DNA of 64,000 nt from Clostridia bacterium (GCA_017463125.1 JAFTPV010000005.1:62001-126000); one strand, 5' to 3'; numbered from the stretch's first letter, positions 42,782 to 51,830 are shown. The notes: a model not told the origin generated them from the sequence alone. A program made the numbers and translations.

Positions 42782-43120
42782 TTATTTTTTGGTATACTTT
42801 GTTCCGTTGATTACAAAGCCGTCCTCAAGCTTCTCATAAGAGAACGTAACGACATCGCCCTCAAAATCGGGAGTTAGGACGATGTTCTGCTTTGCGGAAT
42901 TATTCTCGTCGTCCTTGATCTCGTAGGTATACGTACCGCTTTCGGTTTCGTCGCCCGCAGTCTTATTTATAACGAGTGTGTTTCCGGATATTTCAATCTC
43001 CGCGCCCTTTGCTCTGTTTACGTAAGTTCCGTCCTCGATAGCGCCGCCGCAGGAAACGAGGAGAAGCATAGTGCTTGCAAGAAGAACACACACGAGAATT
43101 GTTGAAATGATCTTTTTCAT
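42782..43120 (-). CDS. Small lipoprotein, copy A
   Basis: 112 aa. Signal peptide ends with the lipobox LVSC. The mature 85 residues look like a small beta-barrel (DGTYVNRAKGAEIEISGNTLVINK, two halves; GTYTYEIKDD), ending NGTKYTKK. It shares plan and C-terminal pattern with copy B at 43266; the signal peptides and promoters are also alike, so the two arose by duplication. Function unknown; resembles small surface lipoproteins of the DUF4-like beta type, but I cannot name a family. Confidence 0.7.
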   Translation of the reverse strand: MKKIISTILVCVLLASTMLLLVSCGGAIEDGTYVNRAKGAEIEISGNTLVINKTAGDETESGTYTYEIKDDENNSAKQNIVLTPDFEGDVVTFSYEKLEDGFVINGTKYTKK

Positions 43121-43159
43121 TTTAATTATTCCTTTCAGAAATCAAAAGCTTGTAGAACT

Positions 43160-43188
43160 ATTTTAGCACAAAACGATTTGTTAGTCAA
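43160..43188 (-). promoter_or_regulatory. Promoter of small lipoprotein A
   Basis: Minus strand TTGACT (43183-43188), 17-bp spacer ending TTTTGTGC, TAAAAT (43160-43165). Closely matches the promoter of copy B. Confidence 0.8.
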
Positions 43189-43228
43189 TATATAAAGTTA
43201 AAGTTTTTTATTTTTCTGGCACCCACAT

Positions 43229-43253
43229 AAAAAAGGACCGCCGAAGCGGTCCT
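43229..43253 (-). terminator. Terminator of small lipoprotein B
   Basis: AGGACCGC/GCGGTCCT stem with a UUCG-type tetraloop on the minus strand, followed by TTTTTTAT. Confidence 0.9.
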
Positions 43254-43265
43254 AAAATTTCAAAA

Positions 43266-43619
43266 TTATTTCTTGTAGTACTTTGTTCCGTCAAGCTCGA
43301 TGTAAGCACCGTCATTGTCGCTACCCTCATTGAAGCTGACCTCGCCGGAGTACTTATCGGCATCCTCATCACCAAATGTGAATGTAATGGTGTCACCGTC
43401 AATTGCATACTCTCCGTCATATTCGTACGAGAAACCGCTAACAGAGGTCTTAATAGTTACGTTGCTTCCCTCAAACTCGTAAGAGGTTGTTGTGGTAACT
43501 CCAAACACGGTAGTCTCATTCACATACTCACCGTTAAGGGTCTTAGCGCAAGACGCAAGAACGAGCACACAGCTGAGAAGCATTACGCAAACGAGAACTG
43601 CAGATACGATTTTTTTCAT
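43266..43619 (-). CDS. Small lipoprotein, copy B
   Basis: 117 aa. Lipobox LASC; mature part LNGEYVNETTVFGV.., repeated beta strands with Thr/Ser-rich turns, ending LDGTKYYKK. Compared with copy A: same MKKI..VLVC signal, same (D/N)G.YVN opening and (N/D)GTKY.KK ending, so they are paralogues with the middle diverged. Acidic, beta-rich and surface-exposed; binding role unknown. Confidence 0.7.
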   Translation of the reverse strand: MKKIVSAVLVCVMLLSCVLVLASCAKTLNGEYVNETTVFGVTTTTSYEFEGSNVTIKTSVSGFSYEYDGEYAIDGDTITFTFGDEDADKYSGEVSFNEGSDNDGAYIELDGTKYYKK

Positions 43620-43669
43620 TTTATTTCTCTCCTTAAATGTTTTACGAGACGTCTCTCCCGTTTATATTT

Positions 43670-43698
43670 ATTTTAGCACAAAGTTTTTGTTTCGTCAA
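43670..43698 (-). promoter_or_regulatory. Promoter of small lipoprotein B
   Basis: Minus strand TTGACG (43693-43698), 17-bp spacer ending CTTTGTGC, TAAAAT (43670-43675). Confidence 0.78.
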
Positions 43699-43800
43699 GA
43701 TAAACTTGGAAAATTTTATGACATTTCATAATACTTAACATTTATTTATATACGAATCCATGTTAATTATTGTAAAATATAAATTTTTTCTCATAAGGTA

Positions 43801-43829
43801 TTGACAAATGCGTATTTTAATAGTATAAT
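43801..43829 (+). promoter_or_regulatory. Promoter of the citrate synthase-GntR-aconitase operon
   Basis: Perfect TTGACA (43801-43806), 17-bp spacer, perfect TATAAT (43824-43829). Confidence 0.9.
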
Positions 43830-43843
43830 GTCCTCATTCCCGA

Positions 43844-43862
43844 TTGTATTCTTGTATACAAT
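43844..43862 (+). promoter_or_regulatory. Probable GntR (FadR-type) operator
   Basis: Inverted repeat ATTGTAT-N5-ATACAAT, containing the 10-bp palindrome TTGTATACAA (43852-43861). This fits the T-N-G-T-N2-A-C-N-A pattern of FadR-subfamily GntR sites. It lies 8-26 nt after the predicted transcription start, where a bound repressor would block the operon. The likely ligand-responsive protein is the GntR regulator encoded by the second gene. Confidence 0.6.
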
Positions 43863-43884
43863 TTCATTGGAAAGGAAGAAAAAT

Positions 43885-45264
43885 ATGCTTGCAAAAAACA
43901 AACATTCAAACCTTCTTGAGCAGTCGCAGTATAAGTATTCGCTTCAGGATGTAGAAGACCCTAACCTGTTCCGCGAAATATATCCCTACGACGAAATCCC
44001 GAAGGTTGCCTTTAACCACAGAAGAGTTCCTCTCGATATGCCTGACGAGATTTGGATTACAGACACGACCTTCCGCGACGGGCAGCAGTCAAGAGCTCCT
44101 TACACGGCTAATCAAATCGTGGATATGTATAAATTGCTCAACCGCCTCGGCGGCCCTAACGGAATTATCCGCCAGAGCGAATTTTTCGTTTATACAAAAA
44201 AGGACAGAGAGGCAGTGCTTAAGTGCATGGACCTTGGATACGAGTTCCCCGAGGTTACTACCTGGATAAGAGCGAAGAAAGAGGACTTTGCCCTCGTGCG
44301 CGATATAGGAATAAAGGAAACGGGTATTCTCGTATCCTGCTCCGACTATCATATCTTCAAGAAGCTTGGACTTTCGAGAAAAGAGGCGCTTGACCATTAT
44401 CTCGGTGTTGTTAAACGCGCCTTTGACGCAGGTATACGCCCGAGATGTCACCTCGAGGATATAACGAGAGCAGATTTCTACGGCTTCGTCGTTCCGTTTG
44501 TAAACGAGCTGCACGAGCTCTCTGCCGAGGCTAAAATTCCCGTTAAAATAAGAATGTGCGACACTATGGGATACGGAGTATCATACCCCGGTGTTGCCCT
44601 GCCCCGAAGCGTTCCCGGCATAGTTTACGGTCTGCACCATTATGCTGACGTTCCCTCGGATATGCTCGAGTGGCACGGTCACAACGACTTTTATCACGGC
44701 GTAACGAATGCGGTAAACGCTTGGCTCTACGGCTGCTCCGGTGTCAACTGCTCGCTGCTCGGTATCGGTGAAAGAACGGGTAATATTCCCCTTGAGGCTA
44801 TGGTTATGGAGTATGCTGCTCTAAGGGGTACATTTGACGGTATGGACCCGACGGCTATTACCGAAATTGCCGAATATTTCAAAAATGAGATAGGCTACGA
44901 GATACCTCCTATGACCCCCTTCGTAGGCTCTGCGTTCAATCTCACCCGTGCAGGCGTTCACGCAGACGGACTTATGAAGGACCAGGAGATATACAACATC
45001 TTTGATACCGAGAAAATACTCGGCCGTCCCGCAGAGGTTGCCATTTCTAACACCTCGGGAACCGCAGGAATAGCTTATTGGATAAACAAGCACTATAAGC
45101 TCCCCACAGAAAGCGCTGTAACAAAGCAAGATCCGCTCGTTGTTAAGATTAAGGAAGAGATCGACCGACTTTACGCTGACGGCAGAACTACTCTTATGGG
45201 TGACGACGAGCTTGAGCAGATAATCAACTTCTACTACCCCCGTCTTAATAAGGAGGGGATTTAA
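43885..45264 (+). CDS. Re-type citrate synthase-like enzyme (homocitrate/isopropylmalate synthase family)
   Basis: 459 aa. HMGL-like TIM barrel: TDTTFRDGQQSRAPY at the start, CHLEDITRADFYGF, IRMCDTMGYG and the metal motif WHGHNDFYHG. In clostridia this family includes Re-citrate synthase, homologous to homocitrate synthase; the neighbouring aconitase strongly favours citrate as product, feeding glutamate synthesis through an incomplete TCA route. Isopropylmalate synthase is less likely: no leuCD-type small subunit or leuB nearby and no regulatory C-terminal domain. Start ATG at 43885 with GGAAAGGAAG upstream; earlier in-frame starts lie inside the promoter/operator. Confidence 0.8.
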   Translation: MLAKNKHSNLLEQSQYKYSLQDVEDPNLFREIYPYDEIPKVAFNHRRVPLDMPDEIWITDTTFRDGQQSRAPYTANQIVDMYKLLNRLGGPNGIIRQSEFFVYTKKDREAVLKCMDLGYEFPEVTTWIRAKKEDFALVRDIGIKETGILVSCSDYHIFKKLGLSRKEALDHYLGVVKRAFDAGIRPRCHLEDITRADFYGFVVPFVNELHELSAEAKIPVKIRMCDTMGYGVSYPGVALPRSVPGIVYGLHHYADVPSDMLEWHGHNDFYHGVTNAVNAWLYGCSGVNCSLLGIGERTGNIPLEAMVMEYAALRGTFDGMDPTAITEIAEYFKNEIGYEIPPMTPFVGSAFNLTRAGVHADGLMKDQEIYNIFDTEKILGRPAEVAISNTSGTAGIAYWINKHYKLPTESAVTKQDPLVVKIKEEIDRLYADGRTTLMGDDELEQIINFYYPRLNKEGI

Positions 45265-45266
45265 CC

Positions 45267-45914
45267 TTGATTATAAGAAATGCAAAATCTCTTGAGGAGA
45301 GTGTATTTCTGACTCTTGAAGAAGAGATTTTAAGCGGAGAGCTGAAAAGAGGAGATACACTTACCGAAATATCTCTTTCAGAGCGGTTGGGTGTTAGCCG
45401 CACGCCGCTTCGCGCGGCTCTTCACCGACTTGACGACGAGGGACTTGTAAAAATAGAAACCAACAGGGGTGCTGTTGTCGTGGGCGTTACTCCCGAGGAT
45501 CTCGTTAATATATACAAGGTTCGCATGCGTCTTGAGGGACTTGCCTCGGGCGAGGCGGCGCTCAATATCACTAAAGAAGATCTATCGGAGCTTCACGACT
45601 CTGTTGAGCTCTCGGAATTTTATCTGAAAAAGCAGGACGCCGAGCACCTTAAGGAGCTGGACTCAACGTTCCATAATATTATATATAGAGCATCGGGAAA
45701 CAGACATCTTGAAAAAATTCTCTCCGAGATGCACAGAAATATCAGAGCTTACAGAAAAATATCACTGACAGTACCCGACAGGCTTGAAAAATCAATAGAA
45801 GAGCACAGAGAGATCCTCGCAGCAATAGAGGCGGGAGATTCCGCTCTTGCCGACCGTCTGACGTACGAGCATATACACTCCGCTCTTGAAAACCTTCTGA
45901 CGGTTGCAAAATAA
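45267..45914 (+). CDS. GntR-family (FadR subgroup) regulator of the citrate operon
   Basis: 215 aa. N-terminal winged helix (SLSERLGVSRTPLRAALHRLDDEGLV) and C-terminal FCD domain with Asp/His metal-site residues (DSTFHNII, EEHREIL, TYEHIH). TTG start with AAGGAGGGG upstream, 2 nt after the preceding gene, so it is cotranscribed with the two enzymes and probably binds the palindrome at 43844-43862 to control its own operon. FCD regulators usually sense small carboxylic acids; citrate or a related acid would fit (inference). Confidence 0.85.
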   Translation: MIIRNAKSLEESVFLTLEEEILSGELKRGDTLTEISLSERLGVSRTPLRAALHRLDDEGLVKIETNRGAVVVGVTPEDLVNIYKVRMRLEGLASGEAALNITKEDLSELHDSVELSEFYLKKQDAEHLKELDSTFHNIIYRASGNRHLEKILSEMHRNIRAYRKISLTVPDRLEKSIEEHREILAAIEAGDSALADRLTYEHIHSALENLLTVAK

Positions 45915-45934
45915 AAAATAGGAAGGCAAAGAAA

Positions 45935-47869
45935 ATGGGTTATTCCATAGTACAAAAGATTATAAAAAACCATCTCGTAAGCGGTGAAATGAAAACGGGC
46001 GAGGAAATCGCACTGAAAATAGACCAGACCTTGACACAGGACGCTACGGGAACGATGGCTTATCTTCAGCTTGAGGCAATGGAGATAGACAGAGTAAAAA
46101 CAGAGCTGTCTGTTGCGTACATAGACCACAATACGCTTCAGTCCGGATTTGAAAATGCTGACGACCACAGATACATTCAGACCGTTGCTAAAAAGCACGG
46201 CTTAAAATTCTCCCGCCCCGGAAACGGAATCTGCCACCAGGTTCATCTTGAGAGATTCGGTGTTCCAGGCAAGACGCTTATCGGCTCAGACAGCCACACT
46301 CCCACAGCGGGCGGTATCGGTATGCTCGGCATGGGTGCGGGCGGTCTTGACGTAGCGGTTGCTATGGGAGGCGGCGCTTATTACATCACCTGTCCCAAGG
46401 TTATAAAGATGAACCTTGTCGGTGCGCTCTCCGACTACGTTTCGGCAAAGGACGTTATCCTCGAGGTGCTGAGGCTTCTCGGCGTTAAGGGCGGCGTTGG
46501 CGCAGTTATCGAATATGCAGGCGAGGGCGTTAAGACGCTGTCTGTTCCGCAGAGAGCTACTATCACCAATATGGGCGCGGAGCTTGGCGCTACGAGTTCG
46601 GTGTTCCCCTCTGACGAAAATACATATAAATTCCTAAAGGCGCAGGGACGCGAGGAGGATTATACTCCCCTTTCGGCAGACTCTGACGCAGTATACGACG
46701 CAGAGTACACAATTGACCTCTCCGCTCTGAAGCCTCTTGCGGCTTGTCCTCATAGTCCGGATAACGTAAAGATCGTGTCCGAGCTCTCGGGTATGAAGAT
46801 AGACCAGGTCTGCATCGGCTCGTGTACTAACTCCTCTCTTTCCGATATGCTGACGGTTGCGGCAATGCTTAAGGGCAAGACCGTTCACCCAGACGTTTCC
46901 CTCTCTATCTCCCCCGGCTCAAAGCAGGTTTACACAATGCTTGCAGAATGCGGCGCTCTTGCCGACTTAATTGCTGCGGGCGCGAGAATACTAGAGTGCG
47001 CGTGCGGCCCCTGTATCGGAATGGGCTTCTCCCCGAAATCCGCAGGTGTCAGCCTCCGTACCTTCAACCGTAACTTCCTTGCCCGCTCTGGCACCGCTGA
47101 CGCAAGCGTTTATCTCGTATCCCCCGAGGTTGCGGCAGCATCTGCCGTAGCAGGCGTGTTCACAGACCCGACAACTCTCGGCTCAGCTCCTAAAATCGCT
47201 CTCCCCGAGCGCTTTACCATAAACGATAACCTTATTGAGCTTCCCGCATCCGTCGAGGAAGCTGCAAACGTAGTCGTTGAGCGCGGACCTAACATAAAGC
47301 CTATCCCCAAGGGTGTCGCACCTGCAAAAAATCTCGAGTGCGAGCTCATCTTAAAGGTTGGAGATAACATTACCACCGACCACATAATGCCCGCAGGTGC
47401 AAAGATCCTCCCCTACCGTTCAAACGTTCCGAAGCTCTCGGAGTTCTGCTTCACGGTATGTGATAAGGAGTTCCCTGCGCGTGCTGTGGCGAAGGGCGGC
47501 GGAGTAATACTTGGCGGTCAGAACTACGGTCAGGGCTCGTCGCGAGAGCACGCGGCACTCGTTCCCCTCTATCTCGGAGTTAAGGCGGTTATTGCCAAGA
47601 GCTTTGCACGAATCCACATGGCAAATCTCGTAAACTTCGGCATAGCACCCATCACTCTTAAAAATGAAGCCGATTACGACCTCATAGCTGAGGGTGACAA
47701 GATTTATATTGAAGGCTTTGCCGATGCGATAAAGGACAGCGAATCCGCAATGCTTATTAACAAGACGAGCGGGAAGAAGATTCCTCTCGTGCTTAGCTTC
47801 TCCTCCCGTCAGAGAGAAATTCTGCTTGCGGGCGGTACTCTCAACTACACGAAGGCTGGGGCTAAATAA
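45935..47869 (+). CDS. acn: Aconitate hydratase
   Basis: 644 aa single-chain aconitase of the shorter anaerobe type. Iron-sulfur Cys ligands in IGSCTNSS and CACGPCIGMG; substrate motifs GSDSHTPTAGGIGMLGMGAGG, DNITTDHIMPAG and GQGSSREHAALVP are visible (longer runs split). Converts citrate to isocitrate via cis-aconitate. Being a fused large/small-subunit protein of this length argues for aconitase rather than two-subunit isopropylmalate isomerase. Third gene of the operon begun by the citrate synthase-like gene. No isocitrate dehydrogenase gene is in the window and no clear terminator follows. Confidence 0.9.
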   Translation: MGYSIVQKIIKNHLVSGEMKTGEEIALKIDQTLTQDATGTMAYLQLEAMEIDRVKTELSVAYIDHNTLQSGFENADDHRYIQTVAKKHGLKFSRPGNGICHQVHLERFGVPGKTLIGSDSHTPTAGGIGMLGMGAGGLDVAVAMGGGAYYITCPKVIKMNLVGALSDYVSAKDVILEVLRLLGVKGGVGAVIEYAGEGVKTLSVPQRATITNMGAELGATSSVFPSDENTYKFLKAQGREEDYTPLSADSDAVYDAEYTIDLSALKPLAACPHSPDNVKIVSELSGMKIDQVCIGSCTNSSLSDMLTVAAMLKGKTVHPDVSLSISPGSKQVYTMLAECGALADLIAAGARILECACGPCIGMGFSPKSAGVSLRTFNRNFLARSGTADASVYLVSPEVAAASAVAGVFTDPTTLGSAPKIALPERFTINDNLIELPASVEEAANVVVERGPNIKPIPKGVAPAKNLECELILKVGDNITTDHIMPAGAKILPYRSNVPKLSEFCFTVCDKEFPARAVAKGGGVILGGQNYGQGSSREHAALVPLYLGVKAVIAKSFARIHMANLVNFGIAPITLKNEADYDLIAEGDKIYIEGFADAIKDSESAMLINKTSGKKIPLVLSFSSRQREILLAGGTLNYTKAGAK

Positions 47870-47915
47870 TAGTATATATTTCGCATAAATTACTATAAAT
47901 ACATTCATTTTTATA

Positions 47916-47944
47916 TTGTTTTGGAATTTATAATATGATAAAAT
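47916..47944 (+). promoter_or_regulatory. Promoter of the GH20 hexosaminidase gene
   Basis: TTGTTT (47916-47921), 17-bp spacer, TAAAAT (47939-47944). Confidence 0.55.
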
Positions 47945-47978
47945 CTAACTGATAAGTTTTTATTCAGAGGATTTTATT

Positions 47979-49832
47979 ATGAAGCTTAACTTTAACGTGG
48001 ATCCCGATTTCAGCGAAGGAATCGGCAGACTTTCAAAAATTCTCGGCTACGGGATAGGAGAGGACATCAGCGTTACTGCCTGCCAAAGCGAGAGGATAGG
48101 CGTCAGCCTTCACGGTAAAAGCGCGACTATATATTACAGAGAAAAGGTTCAGTTTTTCAGAGGTCTTGGTATCCTTGCAGAGAAGGCAAGAACCTTATCC
48201 GACTTTGACGTCACGGAGGACGGCTTTTTCAAAACAGTTGCCACAATGATAGACTCCTCTCGCTGCGGCGTCCCCACAGTTAAAACTGTAAAATCTCTGC
48301 TCGACTACCTTGCGGTAATGGGCTACAATATGATGATGCTCTATACCGAGGACGTTGTTGAGCTTGAGGGACGGCCATATTTCGGATATATGCGCGGAAG
48401 ATACACGGTATCCGACCTTCGCGAAATAGACGACTACGCCTACGGGTACGGTATCGAGATTATACCCTGCCTTGAGTGCTACGGCCACATGGAGAAATAT
48501 CTGATTTGGCCCGAGGCCTCCGGGATAAAGGACACCGAGGGCGTTATGATGGCAAGAGAGGAAAAAACCTTTGAGTTCATCGAGCAGCTTATCTCAACCG
48601 TTACCGGAGCTCTGCGTTCAAATAGAATACATATCGGTATGGACGAGGCGTGGGATATGGGCAGAGGTGCCTTCCTCGATAAGCACGGCTACGTGCCGCC
48701 CTTCGATATATTCAACGAGTTTATGGAGCGCCTTATTGCAATAACGGACAAGTACGGACTCCGTCCTATGATGTGGAGCGATATGTATTTCCGCATCAGT
48801 AACAAAAACAACGACCTCTACTACGAGGAGGACATCGTTATTCCCGACGAGGTAAAGGCGAAAATCCCCGAAAACGTTGAACTTGTATTCTGGCACTACG
48901 GTGAAAAGCATCAGTGCGACGACTATATGCTGAAAAAGCATAATGAGCTTGGTCGCAACGTTATCTTTGCGGGTGGAAACTGGGGCTGGATAGGTCATTT
49001 TCCCGAGCATAATTATATGATGAGTACAAGCCGCTTCTCGCTTAACGCTTGCAGAACCAACAACGTTAAGGAAGCAATGCTCACCATCTGGTGCAACGAC
49101 AACGCTGAGTGCGACCCGTTTGCCAACCTCTTCGGTCTCTCTTATTTTGCCGAGCTCTGCTATAACGAGAATCCATCGGACGAGTATATTATGAAGCGTT
49201 TTGAGGCCTGCACGGACGGTGACTCCGAGCTATTCTACAAGATGAGCTATTATCATAACGACTTTGAGCGTCAGCCCGAGCACGAGCATTACTCCACCCG
49301 TTTCCTTGGTAAGCCGCTTTTCTGGCAGGATATTATGGAGGGGCTTTACGACACTCACCTGTTTAAGAAAAAGATGTCCGACCACTACGAAGCCGCAGCG
49401 GCTCTCTACGAGGGCAAGAGCTCTGACGAGAAGTGGGGATACCTTTACGACTATGCTTACAGGGCATTTGACTATCTGGCGACAAAAACTCTTATCGCTG
49501 AAAATCTCGTTCCCGCATACAAGAGAGGCGATAAGGAAGCCTTAAGAAGAATCGCGGAGGAGCTTCTCCCCGCCCTTAAGGAAAAGACGCTCAAGGTACA
49601 CGAGGCTCACAGGACAGCGTGGCTAAAAAACAACAAAGTGATAGGCTGGCAAAATATGGACGTAAGATACGGCGGAGTTGCTGCAAGATGCGAAACGGCA
49701 AGAATGCTGATACTCGCATATCTTAACGGCGAGATATACCGCATTGACGAGCTTGACGAGCCTAGACTCTACAAAGGGCTTTCCGGCTTTATACACTACT
49801 CCGGAGTTGCAACGGTCAATAAAAAAACTTAA
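47979..49832 (+). CDS. GH20 beta-N-acetylhexosaminidase, intracellular
   Basis: 617 aa, no signal peptide. The GH20 barrel spans about residues 85-400 with the catalytic pair D222-E223 in RIHIGMDEAWD and upstream CLECYGHMEKYL; the C-terminal 220 residues form the helical domain seen in exo-hexosaminidases of this clade (GH20C type). It should release terminal GlcNAc/GalNAc from imported glycan or peptidoglycan fragments. Ribosome site AGAGG. Unlike the protein at 40453, its active site is intact. Stand-alone gene after the aconitase operon. Confidence 0.85.
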   Translation: MKLNFNVDPDFSEGIGRLSKILGYGIGEDISVTACQSERIGVSLHGKSATIYYREKVQFFRGLGILAEKARTLSDFDVTEDGFFKTVATMIDSSRCGVPTVKTVKSLLDYLAVMGYNMMMLYTEDVVELEGRPYFGYMRGRYTVSDLREIDDYAYGYGIEIIPCLECYGHMEKYLIWPEASGIKDTEGVMMAREEKTFEFIEQLISTVTGALRSNRIHIGMDEAWDMGRGAFLDKHGYVPPFDIFNEFMERLIAITDKYGLRPMMWSDMYFRISNKNNDLYYEEDIVIPDEVKAKIPENVELVFWHYGEKHQCDDYMLKKHNELGRNVIFAGGNWGWIGHFPEHNYMMSTSRFSLNACRTNNVKEAMLTIWCNDNAECDPFANLFGLSYFAELCYNENPSDEYIMKRFEACTDGDSELFYKMSYYHNDFERQPEHEHYSTRFLGKPLFWQDIMEGLYDTHLFKKKMSDHYEAAAALYEGKSSDEKWGYLYDYAYRAFDYLATKTLIAENLVPAYKRGDKEALRRIAEELLPALKEKTLKVHEAHRTAWLKNNKVIGWQNMDVRYGGVAARCETARMLILAYLNGEIYRIDELDEPRLYKGLSGFIHYSGVATVNKKT

Positions 49833-49856
49833 AAATCTACGATTTTTCCAAAGCAC

Positions 49857-49885
49857 TTGTATTACGGCGAAAAATATGTTAAAAT
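49857..49885 (+). promoter_or_regulatory. Promoter of the 183-aa membrane protein gene
   Basis: TTGTAT (49857-49862), 17-bp spacer, TAAAAT (49880-49885). Confidence 0.6.
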
Positions 49886-49902
49886 GACAGATGGAGGTTA
49901 TT

Positions 49903-50454
49903 ATGAACGAATTTGATTCACCAAACTATGCGGAATATTCCTACGACGTAAAGAGCGAAGGTAAGGTAAAGCTTTTGCGTATGACGGCAATTGCTGGCTA
50001 CATAGCGTTTGTACTTGCGTATTTCCTTATCTGTTATGCTACCAGAATGATACCCGTATTCGCCATAGCGCCTATCCTCACTTGGATACTGATATTTTTC
50101 ACCTGGAGCTACGTGAAATACGACTACTATTTCGAGTTCAAAACGGGAATGCTGGAGCTTGGTCGCATTACAGGCGGCAAAAAGGGTAGAAAAAGACAAC
50201 CAAAGCTTACAATACACGCAAAAGACGCTGAATTTATCGGACCATACTCCGAATATCAGGAGAAAGCAAAAGAGGCTGACGTGATATACGACTTCTCCGC
50301 TTCTCAAGGCTCGGAGAACAGAATAATTATCCTCTTTAATAACAAGGGTAAGCGTGCGGCGGCAATCTTTGAGGGTACGGCAAAAATCGCTAACCTTCTT
50401 GTCTCCTTCTGCCCTAACGCCCACGACATTAAGGGCAAGGCTTTTCACGGTTAA
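49903..50454 (+). CDS. 183-aa membrane protein with two helices
   Basis: Start ATG at 49903 with GGAGG just upstream; the ATG at 49891 overlaps that site. Two adjacent membrane helices (IAGYIAFVLAYFLICYA; VFAIAPILTWILIFFTW) follow a 30-residue N-terminus, then a soluble 100-residue beta-rich domain begins with YDYYFEFKTGMLELGRI, like PH-type domains in clostridial proteins of unknown function (DUF6106-like in my recollection). Possible membrane-bound sensor or scaffold; no function assigned. Single gene with its own promoter and terminator. Confidence 0.65.
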   Translation: MNEFDSPNYAEYSYDVKSEGKVKLLRMTAIAGYIAFVLAYFLICYATRMIPVFAIAPILTWILIFFTWSYVKYDYYFEFKTGMLELGRITGGKKGRKRQPKLTIHAKDAEFIGPYSEYQEKAKEADVIYDFSASQGSENRIIILFNNKGKRAAAIFEGTAKIANLLVSFCPNAHDIKGKAFHG

Positions 50455-50470
50455 TATATCAAAAAAGTCA

Positions 50471-50500
50471 AAAAGCGATTGGAAATCCAATCGCTTTTTT
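50471..50500 (+). terminator. Terminator between convergent genes
   Basis: AAAAGCGATTGG/CCAATCGCTTTT stem (50471-50482 with 50487-50498), AAAT loop, T run; usable from both sides. Confidence 0.9.
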
Positions 50501-50517
50501 GTTATGCGCTGTGATTT

Positions 50518-51657
50518 TTACAGAAAATATATTACCGAGGCAATTCTTTTTGCCGACTCGGCGAGTGAAGGGAGCTTTATATACTCGTTTTTTGAATGAA
50601 TATTTCCGCCCTCCGTACCGATAGAATCCACGCACGGTATACCGCACTCTGTGATATATGCGGCGTCGGAGCCGCTAACGCAAAAGCGCGCCTGCAAAGG
50701 CGGTAGAGAGCATTTTTTATATATTTCGTTCATTCTCTCGAGCAGCTTAAAATTAGCCTCGCTACGCGGCATTGCAGGACGAAAGCTTATTTCCTCAAGC
50801 TCGGTATGCGAGCCTTCTATCTCGGTATGCTCGGCAATTCTTTTTACGGCAGCCCTCGCGCGCTCAAGCTGCTCGCCATTTGCAAAGCGTATATCAGCGG
50901 TGAACGTGCATACCTCGGGTACGGTATTTACTGCCGTGCCGCCGTTTATTATACCGCAATTGCAGGTCAGACCGTCAACGTCCTTCATCTTCTCAAGCTC
51001 TAGGATTTTACTCGCCGCCTCCGCAATAGCGCTGACGCCGTAGGCACATCTTGCGGAATGAATTGCCTTGCCGTGAACTGTAAGGCGATACCTGATTATG
51101 CCCTTTCGCACCAGCACGGCAGTTCCGCTGACGTACCCCTCAAGATTAAAGAATGCCTCGGAGCCCTCTGCGGCACGGCACATCTGCCTAACAGTCGCCT
51201 TGCTGCTCGTCATACTGCTATTTTCCTCGTCGCTCTGAAGATACAGCCTTACAGGGCGGGAGGTAAAGCCGCACCTCTCGAGTGCGTCCATAGCAAGAAG
51301 GGCTGCGGCAATACCGCCCTTACAGTCCATAACGCCGGGGCCGTACATATTCTCGCCGTCGCGCTTGACGGCAGGTGAGCCGAAGAGTCCTATGGGGTGA
51401 ACAGTATCCATGTGGGCAGAAAGCGTTATCGGCTTCCCTATAGCATAGGGGTTCATAGTTATAAGTGCTGTGTTCCCGGAAATATACTCTGGAAATATTT
51501 CAGTACTCCACCCCTTCCTTTTGGCAAGACTTACGCAGTAATCGCACACCGCATCAACTCCCGCCTTGTACGAGGTCGGACTTTCAATATTGCAAATATC
51601 CTCAAGAATATCCAGATATTCGTCATTCAGCTCGTCTATTTTGGAAAACAATCTCAT
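50518..51657 (-). CDS. M20-family metallopeptidase (ArgE/DapE/carboxypeptidase G2 group)
   Basis: 379 aa. Di-zinc M20 motifs: SAHMDTVHP (His ligand and Asp), GPGVMDCKGG (bridging Asp), QSDEENSS (catalytic and ligand Glu) and a C-terminal His near EGGNIHSKNEY. The dimerisation lid lies about residues 180-290. Such enzymes cleave N-acyl amino acids or dipeptides in the cytosol; the exact substrate is not determined, with the carboxypeptidase G2/glutamate-type group looking nearest. Start: ATG at 51657 with GGTGGG upstream. Stand-alone gene. Confidence 0.82.
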   Translation of the reverse strand: MRLFSKIDELNDEYLDILEDICNIESPTSYKAGVDAVCDYCVSLAKRKGWSTEIFPEYISGNTALITMNPYAIGKPITLSAHMDTVHPIGLFGSPAVKRDGENMYGPGVMDCKGGIAAALLAMDALERCGFTSRPVRLYLQSDEENSSMTSSKATVRQMCRAAEGSEAFFNLEGYVSGTAVLVRKGIIRYRLTVHGKAIHSARCAYGVSAIAEAASKILELEKMKDVDGLTCNCGIINGGTAVNTVPEVCTFTADIRFANGEQLERARAAVKRIAEHTEIEGSHTELEEISFRPAMPRSEANFKLLERMNEIYKKCSLPPLQARFCVSGSDAAYITECGIPCVDSIGTEGGNIHSKNEYIKLPSLAESAKRIASVIYFL

Positions 51658-51801
51658 AATAATTACCCACCTCATAGTTTGGGATACTAATTCCTAAGCA
51701 CTTGTAATTATATCACATAAAAATTAACAGTTCAATACCTTCTCATATTTTTCTGCTTTGTAAATTTTAATCATAAGAGTAATGAATTTTTTGTCATTTG
51801 A

Positions 51802-51830
51802 TTGATTATTCTTTTGTAAAATGTTAAAAT
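51802..51830 (+). promoter_or_regulatory. Promoter of cls
   Basis: TTGATT (51802-51807), 17-bp spacer, TAAAAT (51825-51830). Confidence 0.6.

Noticed and set aside
43885-47869. Leucine pathway (leuA with leuC/leuD) reading of the synthase-aconitase pair
   Set aside because: The hydratase is a single fused 644-aa aconitase and no leuB or small subunit is present; the synthase lacks the LeuA regulatory domain.
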